Assembly (NCBI GenBank): GCA_019746975.1
Contig: JAIERK010000019.1
Span: 1 to 64,000 of the forward strand
From: Candidatus Obscuribacterales bacterium
GTDB taxonomy: Bacteria > Cyanobacteriota > Vampirovibrionia > Obscuribacterales > Obscuribacteraceae
DNA length: 64,000 bases
Reading direction: 5' to 3'
Under the pieces are notes generated by a model. It was given only the letters and a program-made list of their open reading frames with translations, was not told where the DNA came from and did no database searches. Positions 1 through 8,444 of the stretch are shown in pieces. Each line of letters starts with the position of its first letter. Positions within the stretch are counted from its first letter, which is position 1. Made by a program: the position numbers and the translations under genes.

Positions 1-153
1 ACCGCTCGGACGACCACCGGCACCAGCGCGACCGCCGCCGCCATATCCGCCACCGCTCGGACGACCACCGGCACCAGCGCGACCGCCGCCGCCATATCCG
101 CCACCGCTCGGACGACCACCGGCACCAGTGCGACCGCCGCCGCCATATCCGCC
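1..153 (-). repeat. 51-bp coding tandem repeat, three copies
   Basis: Units at 1-51, 52-102 and 103-153 are nearly identical (one C-to-T difference in the third). They encode a 17-residue Gly/Arg unit of the RGG protein. The array continues past the window start. Copy number could vary between strains without breaking the frame. Confidence 0.9.
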
Positions 154-1020
154 ACCGCCACCGGTGCGACCTCCAGCCCGTCCGCCGCCTGCATATCCGC
201 CACCGCCGCCAGAGCGACCTCTGCCGGCTCCTTCACGTCCTCGATCGTCTCCGCGACCGCTGTCTTCACGGTAGCCGCCCGTGCTGGGTCTACCGCGGTC
301 TCCGCCACCACGTCCGTAGGAACGGCCCGCCCCGGAGTCATCGGTACGTTTGTAGTGACCACGTCCGCCCGCATCTCCGCGACCGCGATCAAACCCTTCT
401 CGATTTTGCCGCTCTTCCCGACGAAATTCCTGGTTGTCCGATTCGTCTTCTTCCGACCGAGAGACTTGTCGTCTCGTGCCGGTGTTCTCTTCGGAAGTGC
501 CTTCCGATGCATTGACTTCGTCTGATTCGAAACCTTCTTCCGATTTGAGAGTTACTGTCTCATCGACATTGGGTGATTCTGTTTCGTCTCGTACTTCTGT
601 TTTTTCTGTCTCTTCTCGTCCTTCTTGGTCGCGTTGTCGCTCTGACTCTGCCCTCCAGGTGCCGGTTCGAACGCGCGCTTCCGATTTGAACTCGGCTTTA
701 TATCGGTTACGTTGGTCGATCGGACCAGCTTGCTTAAGAATCACGTACTTAATGGCTTCCGTCAGATAAAGCTTAAGTGGCATATTGGCCTGATCCGCTA
801 GTTCAGTAGCCAGGTTCAGCAGCCGAGGACTGAGATACAGCTGGACATTGTCGGAACGCTCTTGCCTGTCCCTTCCACGCTCATGTCCGCGTTCGCCGCC
901 TTCTTCTTGCCCACCTTCAGAACGCCGTCTGCGAGTTTCTTTGTACGAAGAAGTTTCTTCGTCGCTCATTCGCCGGACGCGGCGATTGGGCGGTCCACCC
1001 TTTGATTTATCGTGTTTCAT
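1..1020 (-). CDS. RGG/Gly-rich protein with a ribbon-helix-helix-like segment (3' end outside window)
   Basis: Open from the ATG at 1020 down to base 1 (340 codons) with no stop, so the C-terminus lies outside. The N-terminus is basic (MKHDKSKGGPPNRRVRR). Residues about 57-100 (start NVQLYLSPRLLNLATELAD) look like a short beta strand plus two helices, as in RHH/CopG-type domains. Residues about 115-200 are strongly acidic and charged. From about residue 200 onward it is RGG/GRGG-rich and ends in exact 17-residue tandem repeats (GGYGGGGRAGAGGRPSG). RGG boxes in known proteins bind RNA or drive phase separation; that role here is inference. No close family is recognised. The reading frame is supported by the repeat period of 51 bp, a multiple of three. 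Confidence 0.72.
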   Translation of the reverse strand, partial: MKHDKSKGGPPNRRVRRMSDEETSSYKETRRRRSEGGQEEGGERGHERGRDRQERSDNVQLYLSPRLLNLATELADQANMPLKLYLTEAIKYVILKQAGPIDQRNRYKAEFKSEARVRTGTWRAESERQRDQEGREETEKTEVRDETESPNVDETVTLKSEEGFESDEVNASEGTSEENTGTRRQVSRSEEDESDNQEFRREERQNREGFDRGRGDAGGRGHYKRTDDSGAGRSYGRGGGDRGRPSTGGYREDSGRGDDRGREGAGRGRSGGGGGYAGGGRAGGRTGGGGGYGGGGRTGAGGRPSGGGYGGGGRAGAGGRPSGGGYGGGGRAGAGGRPSG

Positions 1021-1128
1021 GGGTCCTGCCTGTATACATATAGTTGCGAGATCATACAACTTAGTTGCATATGTTAAATAGCTATAGTGGGTTCTGGCTT
1101 TGGAAAACATTACAGGCGAAGGCAAAAG

Positions 1129-1149
1129 CCAAACCGAGGTTCGGTTTGG
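1129..1149 (-). terminator. Rho-independent terminator-like hairpin
   Basis: A perfect 9-bp stem CCAAACCGA / TCGGTTTGG with a 3-nt loop. On the minus strand it is followed by CTTTTGCC. It lies 30 bp past the stop of the minus-strand gene at 1179-1889 and before the upstream region of the RGG gene. Confidence 0.6.
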
Positions 1150-1178
1150 ACTTCTGCAGTTCACGGTAATCCGTTAGT

Positions 1179-1889
1179 TCAGTTTTGCTTTGAGCGAAGC
1201 GCTGATTGAACAAGCATTGTCTTCAATCGCTTGTCAGCTTCACCCATATCTGCTCCAAGATTGGCTGCTGATCTCGGCATCTTGTAAAACGTTTTTGCTT
1301 CGTATTTGCCAAATCCCCACATGGTCACCGAAGTCTCTTCCGAGTAACACGATCCGACGTCACCTTGTCCACCGGCATCATAGTGATAAGCTTTGAACTT
1401 CAGTCCCAACTCAGGCGGCGGGCTACTTTCGTTGTTGGTAACCAGTTCCACGGGGTAGCGCAGGACCTTGTTGAGATTGTCGACAACCTTTTGCAGCAGT
1501 TTTTTCCCTTCACCTTTTTCTAACCCCTGGTCATGTCTGAGATCGTGCAACAGTATATCCAGACCGCCTGCGTGTCCGCTGATTAGCGCCTTATAGACTT
1601 TCTTGGTGAGCTCGTCTTCAAACAACTCGTCTGCCTTTTTTGTAGCTTCTGAGACATCGGATTTCGAGGGCGATTCTGCCTCTTCTTTCACCACATCTGG
1701 CTTGTTCTTCTCCCATTTGTTCTCTGTCTTTTCTGCTGGCTCAAGATTAACCATCGCAATGCTCGTCGCTTTATCCGCTGTTTTGGTGCCCGCGTTTTGA
1801 ACCATCATGTCGAAAACCCGCGCGGATAGGCTCGGCTGTTGTTTCGTACTTGGAAGAGCTGTGGACTGATCTACTTCATGGTAAGCCAT
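1179..1889 (-). CDS. Hypothetical protein, charged linker plus C-terminal globular part
   Basis: Not recognised. The ATG at 1889 (MAYHEVDQ, 236 aa) is preferred over an upstream GTG at 1937 because GAGG stands about 9 bases before it. Residues about 40-85 are a Lys/Glu/Ser-rich disordered linker (TENKWEKNKPDVVKEEAESP). The remainder looks folded and contains a Gly/Asp patch (DAGGQGDVGSC). There is no signal peptide or membrane segment. A hairpin terminator follows it at 1129-1149. Function unknown. Confidence 0.6.
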   Translation of the reverse strand: MAYHEVDQSTALPSTKQQPSLSARVFDMMVQNAGTKTADKATSIAMVNLEPAEKTENKWEKNKPDVVKEEAESPSKSDVSEATKKADELFEDELTKKVYKALISGHAGGLDILLHDLRHDQGLEKGEGKKLLQKVVDNLNKVLRYPVELVTNNESSPPPELGLKFKAYHYDAGGQGDVGSCYSEETSVTMWGFGKYEAKTFYKMPRSAANLGADMGEADKRLKTMLVQSALRSKQN

Positions 1890-1937
1890 TGGATTTGCCT
1901 CATCATTGGAATAGTAAACGGGGCACGCTGATCGCAC

Positions 1938-2328
1938 CGCCGATTGCGCGTCTGTTTTCTAGTTTGCCGCTACAGGTGATACCGCAGGCTGGAGGTCCAC
2001 ATGCGTGGTTGGGTTGTGGGCTAACCTCAGTCGTGCGCGCTAGATACAGCTTATCGAGCTTTTGTTACAAGATGGTATCTCGATCTTGCTGTGCAATCTT
2101 CCTTACCGACTATATCGATATGCTCTAATCCCTCGACATTAAAAGAGAGTGCATTTCATCAATTCGGTCGGCAGTGTACTCATTCTTTGACGATCGAGTT
2201 TTTTGTTTTGATACTTTGTGAGACCTAAGTTTTTTAAAGTCTTGATGCCATTTTCGTGAGGATTTTCGTATGGAGATTTTTCTTAACCAATGTTATATTT
2301 CTTTCTTAGCACCTACGCGTAGATCTTG
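1938..2328. other. Intergenic stretch with no supported gene
   Basis: I see no convincing coding frame or RNA gene. The part from about 2200 to 2320 is AT-rich with T-tracts. It lies between the 5' end of the minus-strand gene and the interrupted ORF at 2329, so promoters for either could sit here, but none is clear enough to place. Confidence 0.5.
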
Positions 2329-2592
2329 ATGTACCTCGTAGAAACAGACAGGAAGAAAATCTGGACGTTGCTTCTCGCCGAGATCAAGCACGCCGGCCAA
2401 CTGTACAAGCGGCTAGCGAGCTAGTTTGCTCCGACCGGTGGCTCACTGGAACTGGAGCTGGAGATCATCAATGCGATGGAGCTGGTACCTAAAACATATA
2501 ACCTTCCAGCGCTAGTCACTCCTGTTAGATTCTCTATGCAAGCTGATTTCAAAGATTTCACATTGCTTCAACCTCAACTTGTTCTACATTAA
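2329..2592 (+). pseudogene. 88-codon frame interrupted by an in-frame TAG
   Basis: From the ATG at 2329 a protein-like frame runs 31 codons (MYLVETDRKKIWTLLLAEIK...), meets TAG at 2422-2424, then stays open in the same frame to TAA at 2590-2592, continuing FAPTGGSLELELEI. The composition on both sides of the stop is coding-like. The pattern W-x3-L-x-EIK followed by a beta-type Leu/Glu strand faintly recalls the C-terminal domain of DnaX (tau), but this is a weak visual resemblance. Read as a decayed gene fragment; stop readthrough is the less likely alternative. Confidence 0.35.
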
Positions 2593-2618
2593 AGCGTTGC
2601 GTTGCTGTTAAACTGATC

Positions 2619-3326
2619 ATGCGACTCGTAAGATCAGTACAGTCGCTCGACTCTCCCGTCATGCCGTCTCGGAGGAATGAGAAAGCGATCCTCATGCTTT
2701 CACGTTGTCTCACTATTACTGCTTCATTGTTCGTTCTCCTGCTTTGCCTGACCTTGCCGGCATCGTCCGGCGCCGCGGATTGGATCATTTCCATCTCGAC
2801 CGAACACCTTCGGAGCGCGTTCGATTATCCTGATGCGCGATTGCAGCCGTTAATCCGAGCGACAGTGAAGTTCGAGCAAGGTCTGGAGCGACAAAGCGAA
2901 GATGAGAGAAAGCTGGCCGAAGCCGGCTACATAACGGAAGAAGCGATTCCCTCGACTTTGTACGAGGATATTTACTACAGCCGTTCCATCCCGGTAGGAC
3001 TGCGAAGATTCAACACCCTGGCAATTAGACCGGGCACTCCAGGAACCGTTAAAGTGTTGATTGGCGATAGCCAGTTCCGACAAGAAGAAGCTCATGCTGC
3101 AGCTAATGCAGCCGTAAGAATCTTTCTTGATGCCTACCTGAAAAAATCTGCTCTCAGGATGATCGTCGTAACGAAAGACGATTTCGATCTCTTCGTCGAC
3201 GGGATGCAACGCTATGGCTTCAGGCGGGTGCAACTCAGCACGCAGGGTCTGATTAGCGCGCCGATCGTAGTGAGCGTCCGGTCCGAACCGGTTGGTCGCG
3301 CGGAGTATCTCTCCTATGGTTTTTAA
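2619..3326 (+). CDS. Exported hypothetical protein upstream of a Tad-like protein
   Basis: A 235-aa frame from the ATG at 2619. Residues about 26-53 form a signal-peptide-like hydrophobic stretch (LTITASLFVLLLCLTLPASS) ending near SGAA, so an internal ATG at 2694 may be the true start. The rest is a mixed alpha/beta soluble domain with no recognised motif; it should act outside the cytoplasmic membrane. Its stop overlaps the start of the next gene (ATG at 3316) by 11 bp, so the two are very likely cotranslated and functionally linked. Confidence 0.6.
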   Translation: MRLVRSVQSLDSPVMPSRRNEKAILMLSRCLTITASLFVLLLCLTLPASSGAADWIISISTEHLRSAFDYPDARLQPLIRATVKFEQGLERQSEDERKLAEAGYITEEAIPSTLYEDIYYSRSIPVGLRRFNTLAIRPGTPGTVKVLIGDSQFRQEEAHAAANAAVRIFLDAYLKKSALRMIVVTKDDFDLFVDGMQRYGFRRVQLSTQGLISAPIVVSVRSEPVGRAEYLSYGF

Positions 3327-4233
3327 ACCTCGACAAGCTAGAATCCGAAGTGGAAGCACTCTGTTTCTGGTCGTTTGCGTGGCATTCATGGTCATTGCGG
3401 TGGCACTGATCTTCGTCTGTCTATATATGGTTATGAATCAGCATCGTCGGAATGAAAGCAAAGCAGAGGGGTTGGCTTTGTCCATGGCTACCGGGATTAA
3501 TCGCAACGACTGGATCGGAGACATCAATTCTATGACCGGGTACTCAAGAGAGATGGTGTACAGCTCCAGGCAGGCACTGAATACGGTGATGAAGAGCTAC
3601 CCGCAGCTAAGGCCACTTGCTAATCAGCTTTTGGAAGAATCCAGATCCTCCGCGCAAATTGTCGAAAATGACAAAAGGATTTTGATGACTCACATTGTCA
3701 AAACAGTTGTAATCGATATCAATTCAGAAAATGCTGCTGTCGTTAAACAGCGGGGCCTGACTCTACCGTGGGTTTCGACAAGCGTGTCGAAGGTGCGCAG
3801 TGTTGACGTCGGATTTCTCAGTGGAGTTTCGAGCAATGTTCGCGCACCGCTGGCAATGCCCGATCTGAAAGACAATGACATCAATCAGAAGTGGCTCGAT
3901 GAAAAAAGTCTTCTCTACAATGCGAATATTAAAGCACGCCTACCAGCTCCTGATGACGATCTCGATTTTACGATCTGCTCTCTTCCAGCGGAAGTCAAAG
4001 AGACTGTAAGTCCGGCGAGGCTCGCGAGTAACGAGGAGTTCAAACCAATTGGTACAATCGAGCCGGATAAGCGAGTGGACCTATCGAAGTGGACGCAGCT
4101 ACCATCGGCGGTGCTTGTAAGATGTATCATGGGTATGTCATCGAGCGCTGCCAACAAGAAAGTCGAGGGCGAGGTAATGGTGTCGGCTACAGCAGCATCG
4201 CCCGGCGCTACCCAGAAGCTCGAAACTCGGTAA
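3316..4233 (+). CDS. TadG-like single-pass membrane protein
   Basis: Starts at the ATG at 3316 (MVFKPRQARIRSGSTLFL, 305 aa); an upstream in-frame start at 3292 is less likely. After a short basic N-terminus there is one long membrane helix (residues about 14-40) followed by QHRRNESKAEGLALSMATG. This layout resembles TadE/TadG-type pilus assembly proteins, in which an N-terminal pilin-like helix is followed by a region lining up with 'lqnaaDaaAlaaa'. The large C-terminal part (about 230 aa) would be extracytoplasmic and is not recognised. It overlaps the preceding exported gene. Family assignment is tentative. Confidence 0.5.
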   Translation: MVFKPRQARIRSGSTLFLVVCVAFMVIAVALIFVCLYMVMNQHRRNESKAEGLALSMATGINRNDWIGDINSMTGYSREMVYSSRQALNTVMKSYPQLRPLANQLLEESRSSAQIVENDKRILMTHIVKTVVIDINSENAAVVKQRGLTLPWVSTSVSKVRSVDVGFLSGVSSNVRAPLAMPDLKDNDINQKWLDEKSLLYNANIKARLPAPDDDLDFTICSLPAEVKETVSPARLASNEEFKPIGTIEPDKRVDLSKWTQLPSAVLVRCIMGMSSSAANKKVEGEVMVSATAASPGATQKLETR

Positions 4234-4372
4234 TCGCTCCTTGGCAGGACGCAGATTTGAATGTAGCGCAGAAGACTCTAAAGGCGGGGCTCGCGCGCTA
4301 ACCTTGTGGCGAAACTATGTCGAAATGCGGCTTAAACCCACGATCCTTGCGCCCTTCAGGACGGAGAAGACG

Positions 4373-5206
4373 TTAGCTTTTGCCGTTGATTGATGGCACT
4401 GAGATGTTGGATGCATGTTGTCGACGCGCATTTGTATCCTTGTCGAAAGGCGCTCGCGCAGCGGCAATAGCCACAACCCGTAAGGCGCCGGCGGCTCTCA
4501 GCAGTGACGCACAAGTGAGAAGCGTCGCACCTGAAGTAAACACGTCGTCTATCAAAATAATGTTGCGTCCCCTGGCGCTGACTTTGCCTAGTGCGAACGC
4601 ATCCTTCACATTGTCCAGGCGCTCGCCTTTCTTCAGTCCGTATTGAGGTTTTGTCTCTTTCACCCGCCTGAGCATCTTGGTCTCAACCGGCAAATCGGCA
4701 AGGCGTGCAAACTCTCCGGCAATCAGTCGAGCCTGATTGTAGCCCCTATTTAACTGGCGCTTCTGGTGCAGAGGAATCGGTACGATGGTGAATATGTCTT
4801 TCTCGAATTGTTGTGCGTGACGATCTGTCATGTGCTTGTATGCCAGATAGAGCCTCGGTCCAATGTCTTTGGCAACGAGGGTATCATCATCGTATTTGAT
4901 TCGACGGATAAGCTTTTGAATCGGTCCTGCGTAGGTCGAGGCCGTGAACACGGGCAAACCGAAGGGATCCGCATTTTTGCTCCCGACACCTTCGGCGATA
5001 CCATCTAGAGCGAGCCACCACTCGGTCGGCTTATCGGCAGTGAACACTTGATTGCAGGCGGCGCACAGACAAATCCCCGGAGCTGAATCCAAACTCTCCT
5101 CAGCCTGCACGGGGCGACCGCACTGTCGGCAAAGTTCTTCTACGATGTAGTCGGCCAACCGAATGTTCCTGAATAACGATCCAATGGAGTGCAATACCTT
5201 GTGCAT
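4373..5206 (-). CDS. comF: ComF-family phosphoribosyltransferase-like protein
   Basis: 277 aa from the ATG at 5206, chosen because GAGGAGG stands 8 bases upstream; a further upstream ATG at 5245 lacks this. Residues about 26-50 carry two Cys pairs (CRQCGRPV and CLCAACN) of the zinc-finger type in ComFC. The PRTase core contains the signature FTIVPIPLHQKRQLNRGYNQA and the PRPP loop IILIDDVFTSGAT. ComF proteins act in the cytoplasm in DNA uptake/transformation in naturally competent bacteria. The length is slightly above the usual 220-240 aa because of a C-terminal tail. It is divergent from the Met-gamma-lyase-family gene at 5351. Confidence 0.9.
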   Translation of the reverse strand: MHKVLHSIGSLFRNIRLADYIVEELCRQCGRPVQAEESLDSAPGICLCAACNQVFTADKPTEWWLALDGIAEGVGSKNADPFGLPVFTASTYAGPIQKLIRRIKYDDDTLVAKDIGPRLYLAYKHMTDRHAQQFEKDIFTIVPIPLHQKRQLNRGYNQARLIAGEFARLADLPVETKMLRRVKETKPQYGLKKGERLDNVKDAFALGKVSARGRNIILIDDVFTSGATLLTCASLLRAAGALRVVAIAAARAPFDKDTNARRQHASNISVPSINGKS

Positions 5207-5350
5207 GTCCACACCTCCTCGGCAATCAAAATCACACATCGTCATATATTTATTGACGTATGTTTGTTCGAGTTAGTTCAATAACACAGGACGAATTAAG
5301 CGACGGTTCGCTCTAATCTGCATCTCAATAAATACAGGAGCGCTGGTTTC

Positions 5351-6652
5351 ATGACCACCACTATCAAAGCAAGAGACTTAATAACGAATGCCGAAGCGAG
5401 CCTGGCAGATGTCTTTCGGACTATTGATGATACTTGCCTGTCGAATCAACATAAGGTATTGACGGCATTTCGAGAAGCCCGCGTCACGGAGGAATTCTTC
5501 GCTGAGAAGACCGGTTACGCCATTGATGACGCTGGGCGTGAGGCGCTTGATTCTATCGTCGCAAATGTCTTCAATAGCGAATCGGCGTGCTTGCGGATGC
5601 AGTTCGTCAGCGGAACCCACGCATTAGCATGTGCGATTCTAGGTAACATCGGCTATTCCGAAAAATTGTTGTGTTTGACCGGACCGCCATACGACTCGCT
5701 CGAAGAGGTGCTCGGCATCGTCGGCGACGAGCCTGGAAGTTTAAAGCGGCTTGGAGCTGTATATGAGGAGATCGATCTCGGTCCGTACATCGATTCTAAT
5801 GACGAAGCTCGAGTGGCGACCGGGCATGCCCCTTGCACAGAGGACCTCGTAAAGTTGATCAAGCCTCACGCACCGGCGAAGATCTACTACATTCAAAAGT
5901 CCCGTGGCTACAGCATGTCGAGGGCAACATATTCCAATCAGCAGATTAGATTGATGGTCGGCGCAGTCAGAGAAGTTCAACCTGATGCGATTGTGATGGT
6001 CGACAACTGTTACGGCGAGTTCGTCGAATGCGAGGAGCCGACTGTGGCAGGCGCGGATCTGATCGCCGGTAGCATGATCAAGAATCCAGGCGGTGGGCTT
6101 TGTGTTGCCGGCGGTTACGTGGCGGGCAAGGAGCAGAACGTCGATAACGCCCTTAACCGCTTAACCGCTCCCGGATTGGGTGGGCATATGGGACACAGTT
6201 TTGGTCAGAGCCGTCAGATTTTTCAAGGACTCTTTCTTGCACCTTCCGTGGTTGCTTCATCCCTTAAGGGTGCAGCGCTCACTGCGGCGGTTTTTGCCGA
6301 ATTAGGATTCAAAGTCAGTCCGGGTCCGTTCGAGAAAAGGTTCGATATCATTCAATCTATCGAGTTTGGTGCGCGCGAGAAGCTGATCAACTTTTGCAAG
6401 GCTATCCAACGTTTTTCCCCAGTAAATGCCCATGTTGATCCAGAGCCAGCACACATGCCGGGCTATCAGGATCAGATAATCATGGCAGGTGGAACCTTCG
6501 TCGAGGGGTCTACTATCGAGTTCTCCGCAGACGGACCTTTGCGCTTACCTTTTGCGGCATATGTGCAAGGGGGGCTCTCATATATGCATGTTAAGTGCGC
6601 AATTGAAGGTGCCGTAAGCCTCTCCCTGTCTGGCGAATTGCCATTCGCATAG
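5351..6652 (+). CDS. Methionine gamma-lyase-family PLP enzyme (aluminium-resistance type)
   Basis: 433 aa, full length for the Met_gamma_lyase (YnbB-like) family. Fold-type I PLP enzyme: the cofactor Asp/Asn region is VMVDNCYGEFVE and the PLP lysine is in GSMIKNPGGGLCVAGG (Lys about 244). The N-terminal segment with TGYAIDDAGREALD is typical of the family. The family is annotated as cystathionine beta-lyase/methionine gamma-lyase-like and is often called 'aluminium resistance protein', but the substrate is poorly established. CAGGAG lies about 11 bases before the ATG. Cytoplasmic. Confidence 0.9.
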   Translation: MTTTIKARDLITNAEASLADVFRTIDDTCLSNQHKVLTAFREARVTEEFFAEKTGYAIDDAGREALDSIVANVFNSESACLRMQFVSGTHALACAILGNIGYSEKLLCLTGPPYDSLEEVLGIVGDEPGSLKRLGAVYEEIDLGPYIDSNDEARVATGHAPCTEDLVKLIKPHAPAKIYYIQKSRGYSMSRATYSNQQIRLMVGAVREVQPDAIVMVDNCYGEFVECEEPTVAGADLIAGSMIKNPGGGLCVAGGYVAGKEQNVDNALNRLTAPGLGGHMGHSFGQSRQIFQGLFLAPSVVASSLKGAALTAAVFAELGFKVSPGPFEKRFDIIQSIEFGAREKLINFCKAIQRFSPVNAHVDPEPAHMPGYQDQIIMAGGTFVEGSTIEFSADGPLRLPFAAYVQGGLSYMHVKCAIEGAVSLSLSGELPFA

Positions 6653-6742
6653 AAGATTTTTTGAGCATAAACATCGATCAATGGTTTCTATAAATCTATA
6701 ACTAATCTACAATGAGCCTGGAATCGCGAGGAGGACAAGCTC

Positions 6743-7732
6743 TTGGTTGCACAAATGCCCGCTCGTCAGCGCTTGTTAGCAGGTGGAAAGACTGAACTCC
6801 GGATTTTGGCAGGCACTGCCAATCCCGAGCTAGCAAAAGAAGTCGCTGAATACATGGGACTTCATGTATCACCGATAAAAATCTCGCCTTTTTCGGATGG
6901 AGAGATCTATGTGCAGGTCCAGGAAAGTGTCAGAGGTTTGGATTGCTTCGTAATTCAGCCGACCTGCACTCCTGTCAACGAGAATCTTATGGAGCTTCTG
7001 ATCTTGCTCGATGCGCTTAAGCGTGCGTCAGCAGGACGGATTACAGTCGTGATGCCTTACTACGGTTATGGTCGTCAGGACCGGAAAGCCGCAGGTCGCG
7101 AGGCCATCACCGCTAAGCTCATAGCCGATCTTCTAACCACCTCCGGTGCACAGCGAGTTGTCGCACTCGATCTCCATGCACCGCAAATCATGGGATTCTT
7201 CAATATTCTCGTCGACCACCTCTATGCCAGCCCTGTTCTTCTCGATTACATTCGAGGGATGGATCTGGAAGATATCGTTCTTGTCAGCCCCGACGTAGGC
7301 GGCGTGTCACGAACAAGAGCATTTGCGAAAAAGCTCGACGATGCACCGATCGCAATTATCGACAAGCGCAGAAATCCGGACAAGCACAACGTTGCCGAGG
7401 TTATGTCTGTCGTAGGTGAAGTGGAAGGCAAGATTGCCATCATGGTCGATGACATGGTCGACACTGCCGGGACGCTCGTGAAGGGCGCGGAGCTTCTCAT
7501 GAAAGAAGGTGCCAGAGAGGTTTATGCTTGCGCTACGCACGCGGTTCTCTCCGGTCCTGCCAACGAGCGTCTCAATAAGTCTTGCATCAAGAAGCTAATT
7601 GTCACCAACTCCATACCTCATGAGCGCGAGCATATTTCTGACAAGATTGTGCAGTTGAGCGTTGCCCGCTTGTTGGGTGAAGCAATTGCGCGTATTCATG
7701 ATGATTCTTCGGTCAGCGAGATGTTTGAATAA
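6743..7732 (+). CDS. prs: Ribose-phosphate pyrophosphokinase
   Basis: 329 aa. Makes PRPP from ribose-5-phosphate and ATP for purine, pyrimidine, His, Trp and NAD synthesis. Visible motifs: SDGEIYVQVQESVRG, the flexible-loop region YGYGRQDRKAAGREAITAK, DLHAPQIMGFF, and the PRPP-binding loop MVDDMVDTAGTLVKGA. The start is TTG at 6743, because GAGGAGG ends about 8 bases upstream; an in-frame ATG at 6755 would be too far from it. It is followed 2 bp later by the metallo-beta-lactamase-fold gene, so the two form an operon. Confidence 0.96.
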   Translation: MVAQMPARQRLLAGGKTELRILAGTANPELAKEVAEYMGLHVSPIKISPFSDGEIYVQVQESVRGLDCFVIQPTCTPVNENLMELLILLDALKRASAGRITVVMPYYGYGRQDRKAAGREAITAKLIADLLTTSGAQRVVALDLHAPQIMGFFNILVDHLYASPVLLDYIRGMDLEDIVLVSPDVGGVSRTRAFAKKLDDAPIAIIDKRRNPDKHNVAEVMSVVGEVEGKIAIMVDDMVDTAGTLVKGAELLMKEGAREVYACATHAVLSGPANERLNKSCIKKLIVTNSIPHEREHISDKIVQLSVARLLGEAIARIHDDSSVSEMFE

Positions 7733-7734
7733 CT

Positions 7735-8376
7735 ATGTTAGTTGTAGAGAGTTTTCCGTGCGGTCCCCTGCAATGCAACTGTTCTCTCATTGGCTGCAAA
7801 GAAACGGGTGAGGCGATCGTTATTGATCCAGGTGGCGATGTCGACGACATAATCGAACTGGCCGAAAAGCATGGTCTGAAAATTAAATACCTTCTGCACA
7901 CCCATGCACACTTCGATCATGTTCTTGGAAGCCGCGAGATGAAAGAGCGGACCGGGGCGCAGATCTGTCTGCATAAGGGAGACCAGTGGCTCTACGATAA
8001 TCTGCTCAAGCAGTGCTCGATGTTTGGTTTTACGGCCACCGATCCATTGCCGGTCGATCAATATCTCGATGACGAGCAGATTTTGGAGTTTGGAAAACAA
8101 AAGGCGTCCGTGATACACACTCCAGGCCATACGCCGGGCAGTCTTTGTTATTCAGTGCAGGACAAAGAGAGCATTCTTTTTGCCGGCGATACATTATTCA
8201 AGCAAGGAATCGGCCGGACAGATCTTTGGGGCGGTTCGTATGAGGAGATCATCGAATCTATTTCCGGCCGCCTATACACACTTGATGACAGCACGAGAGT
8301 AATAACAGGTCACGGTCCCGACACCAGTATCTGGCATGAGAAGCGTCAAAATCCATTCGTTTCAGCTGCTAGATAG
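7735..8376 (+). CDS. Metallo-beta-lactamase-fold hydrolase, glyoxalase II-like
   Basis: 213 aa, a typical small MBL-fold hydrolase (YcbL/GloB-like). The metal motif HTHAHFDH is at residues about 60-67, followed by HTPGHTPGSLCY, FAGDTLFKQGIGRTDL and the C-terminal TGHGPDT. These are the two-metal ligands of hydroxyacylglutathione hydrolase-type enzymes. It lacks the C-terminal substrate domain of classical glyoxalase II, so the natural thioester substrate is uncertain. It starts 2 bp after prs and is probably translationally coupled to it. Confidence 0.88.
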   Translation: MLVVESFPCGPLQCNCSLIGCKETGEAIVIDPGGDVDDIIELAEKHGLKIKYLLHTHAHFDHVLGSREMKERTGAQICLHKGDQWLYDNLLKQCSMFGFTATDPLPVDQYLDDEQILEFGKQKASVIHTPGHTPGSLCYSVQDKESILFAGDTLFKQGIGRTDLWGGSYEEIIESISGRLYTLDDSTRVITGHGPDTSIWHEKRQNPFVSAAR

Positions 8377-8444
8377 CAGCGGGGTTTTGATTCGCGCTTA
8401 ACGAGTCAATCGAAAACTTGAATAGAGATTCGAGGTCGGCGGCC

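Noticed and set aside
2850-3395. 181-codon minus-strand frame opposite the exported protein gene
   Set aside because: Shadow of the plus-strand gene pair, which has a signal peptide and an overlapping gene arrangement; the minus frame has no features.
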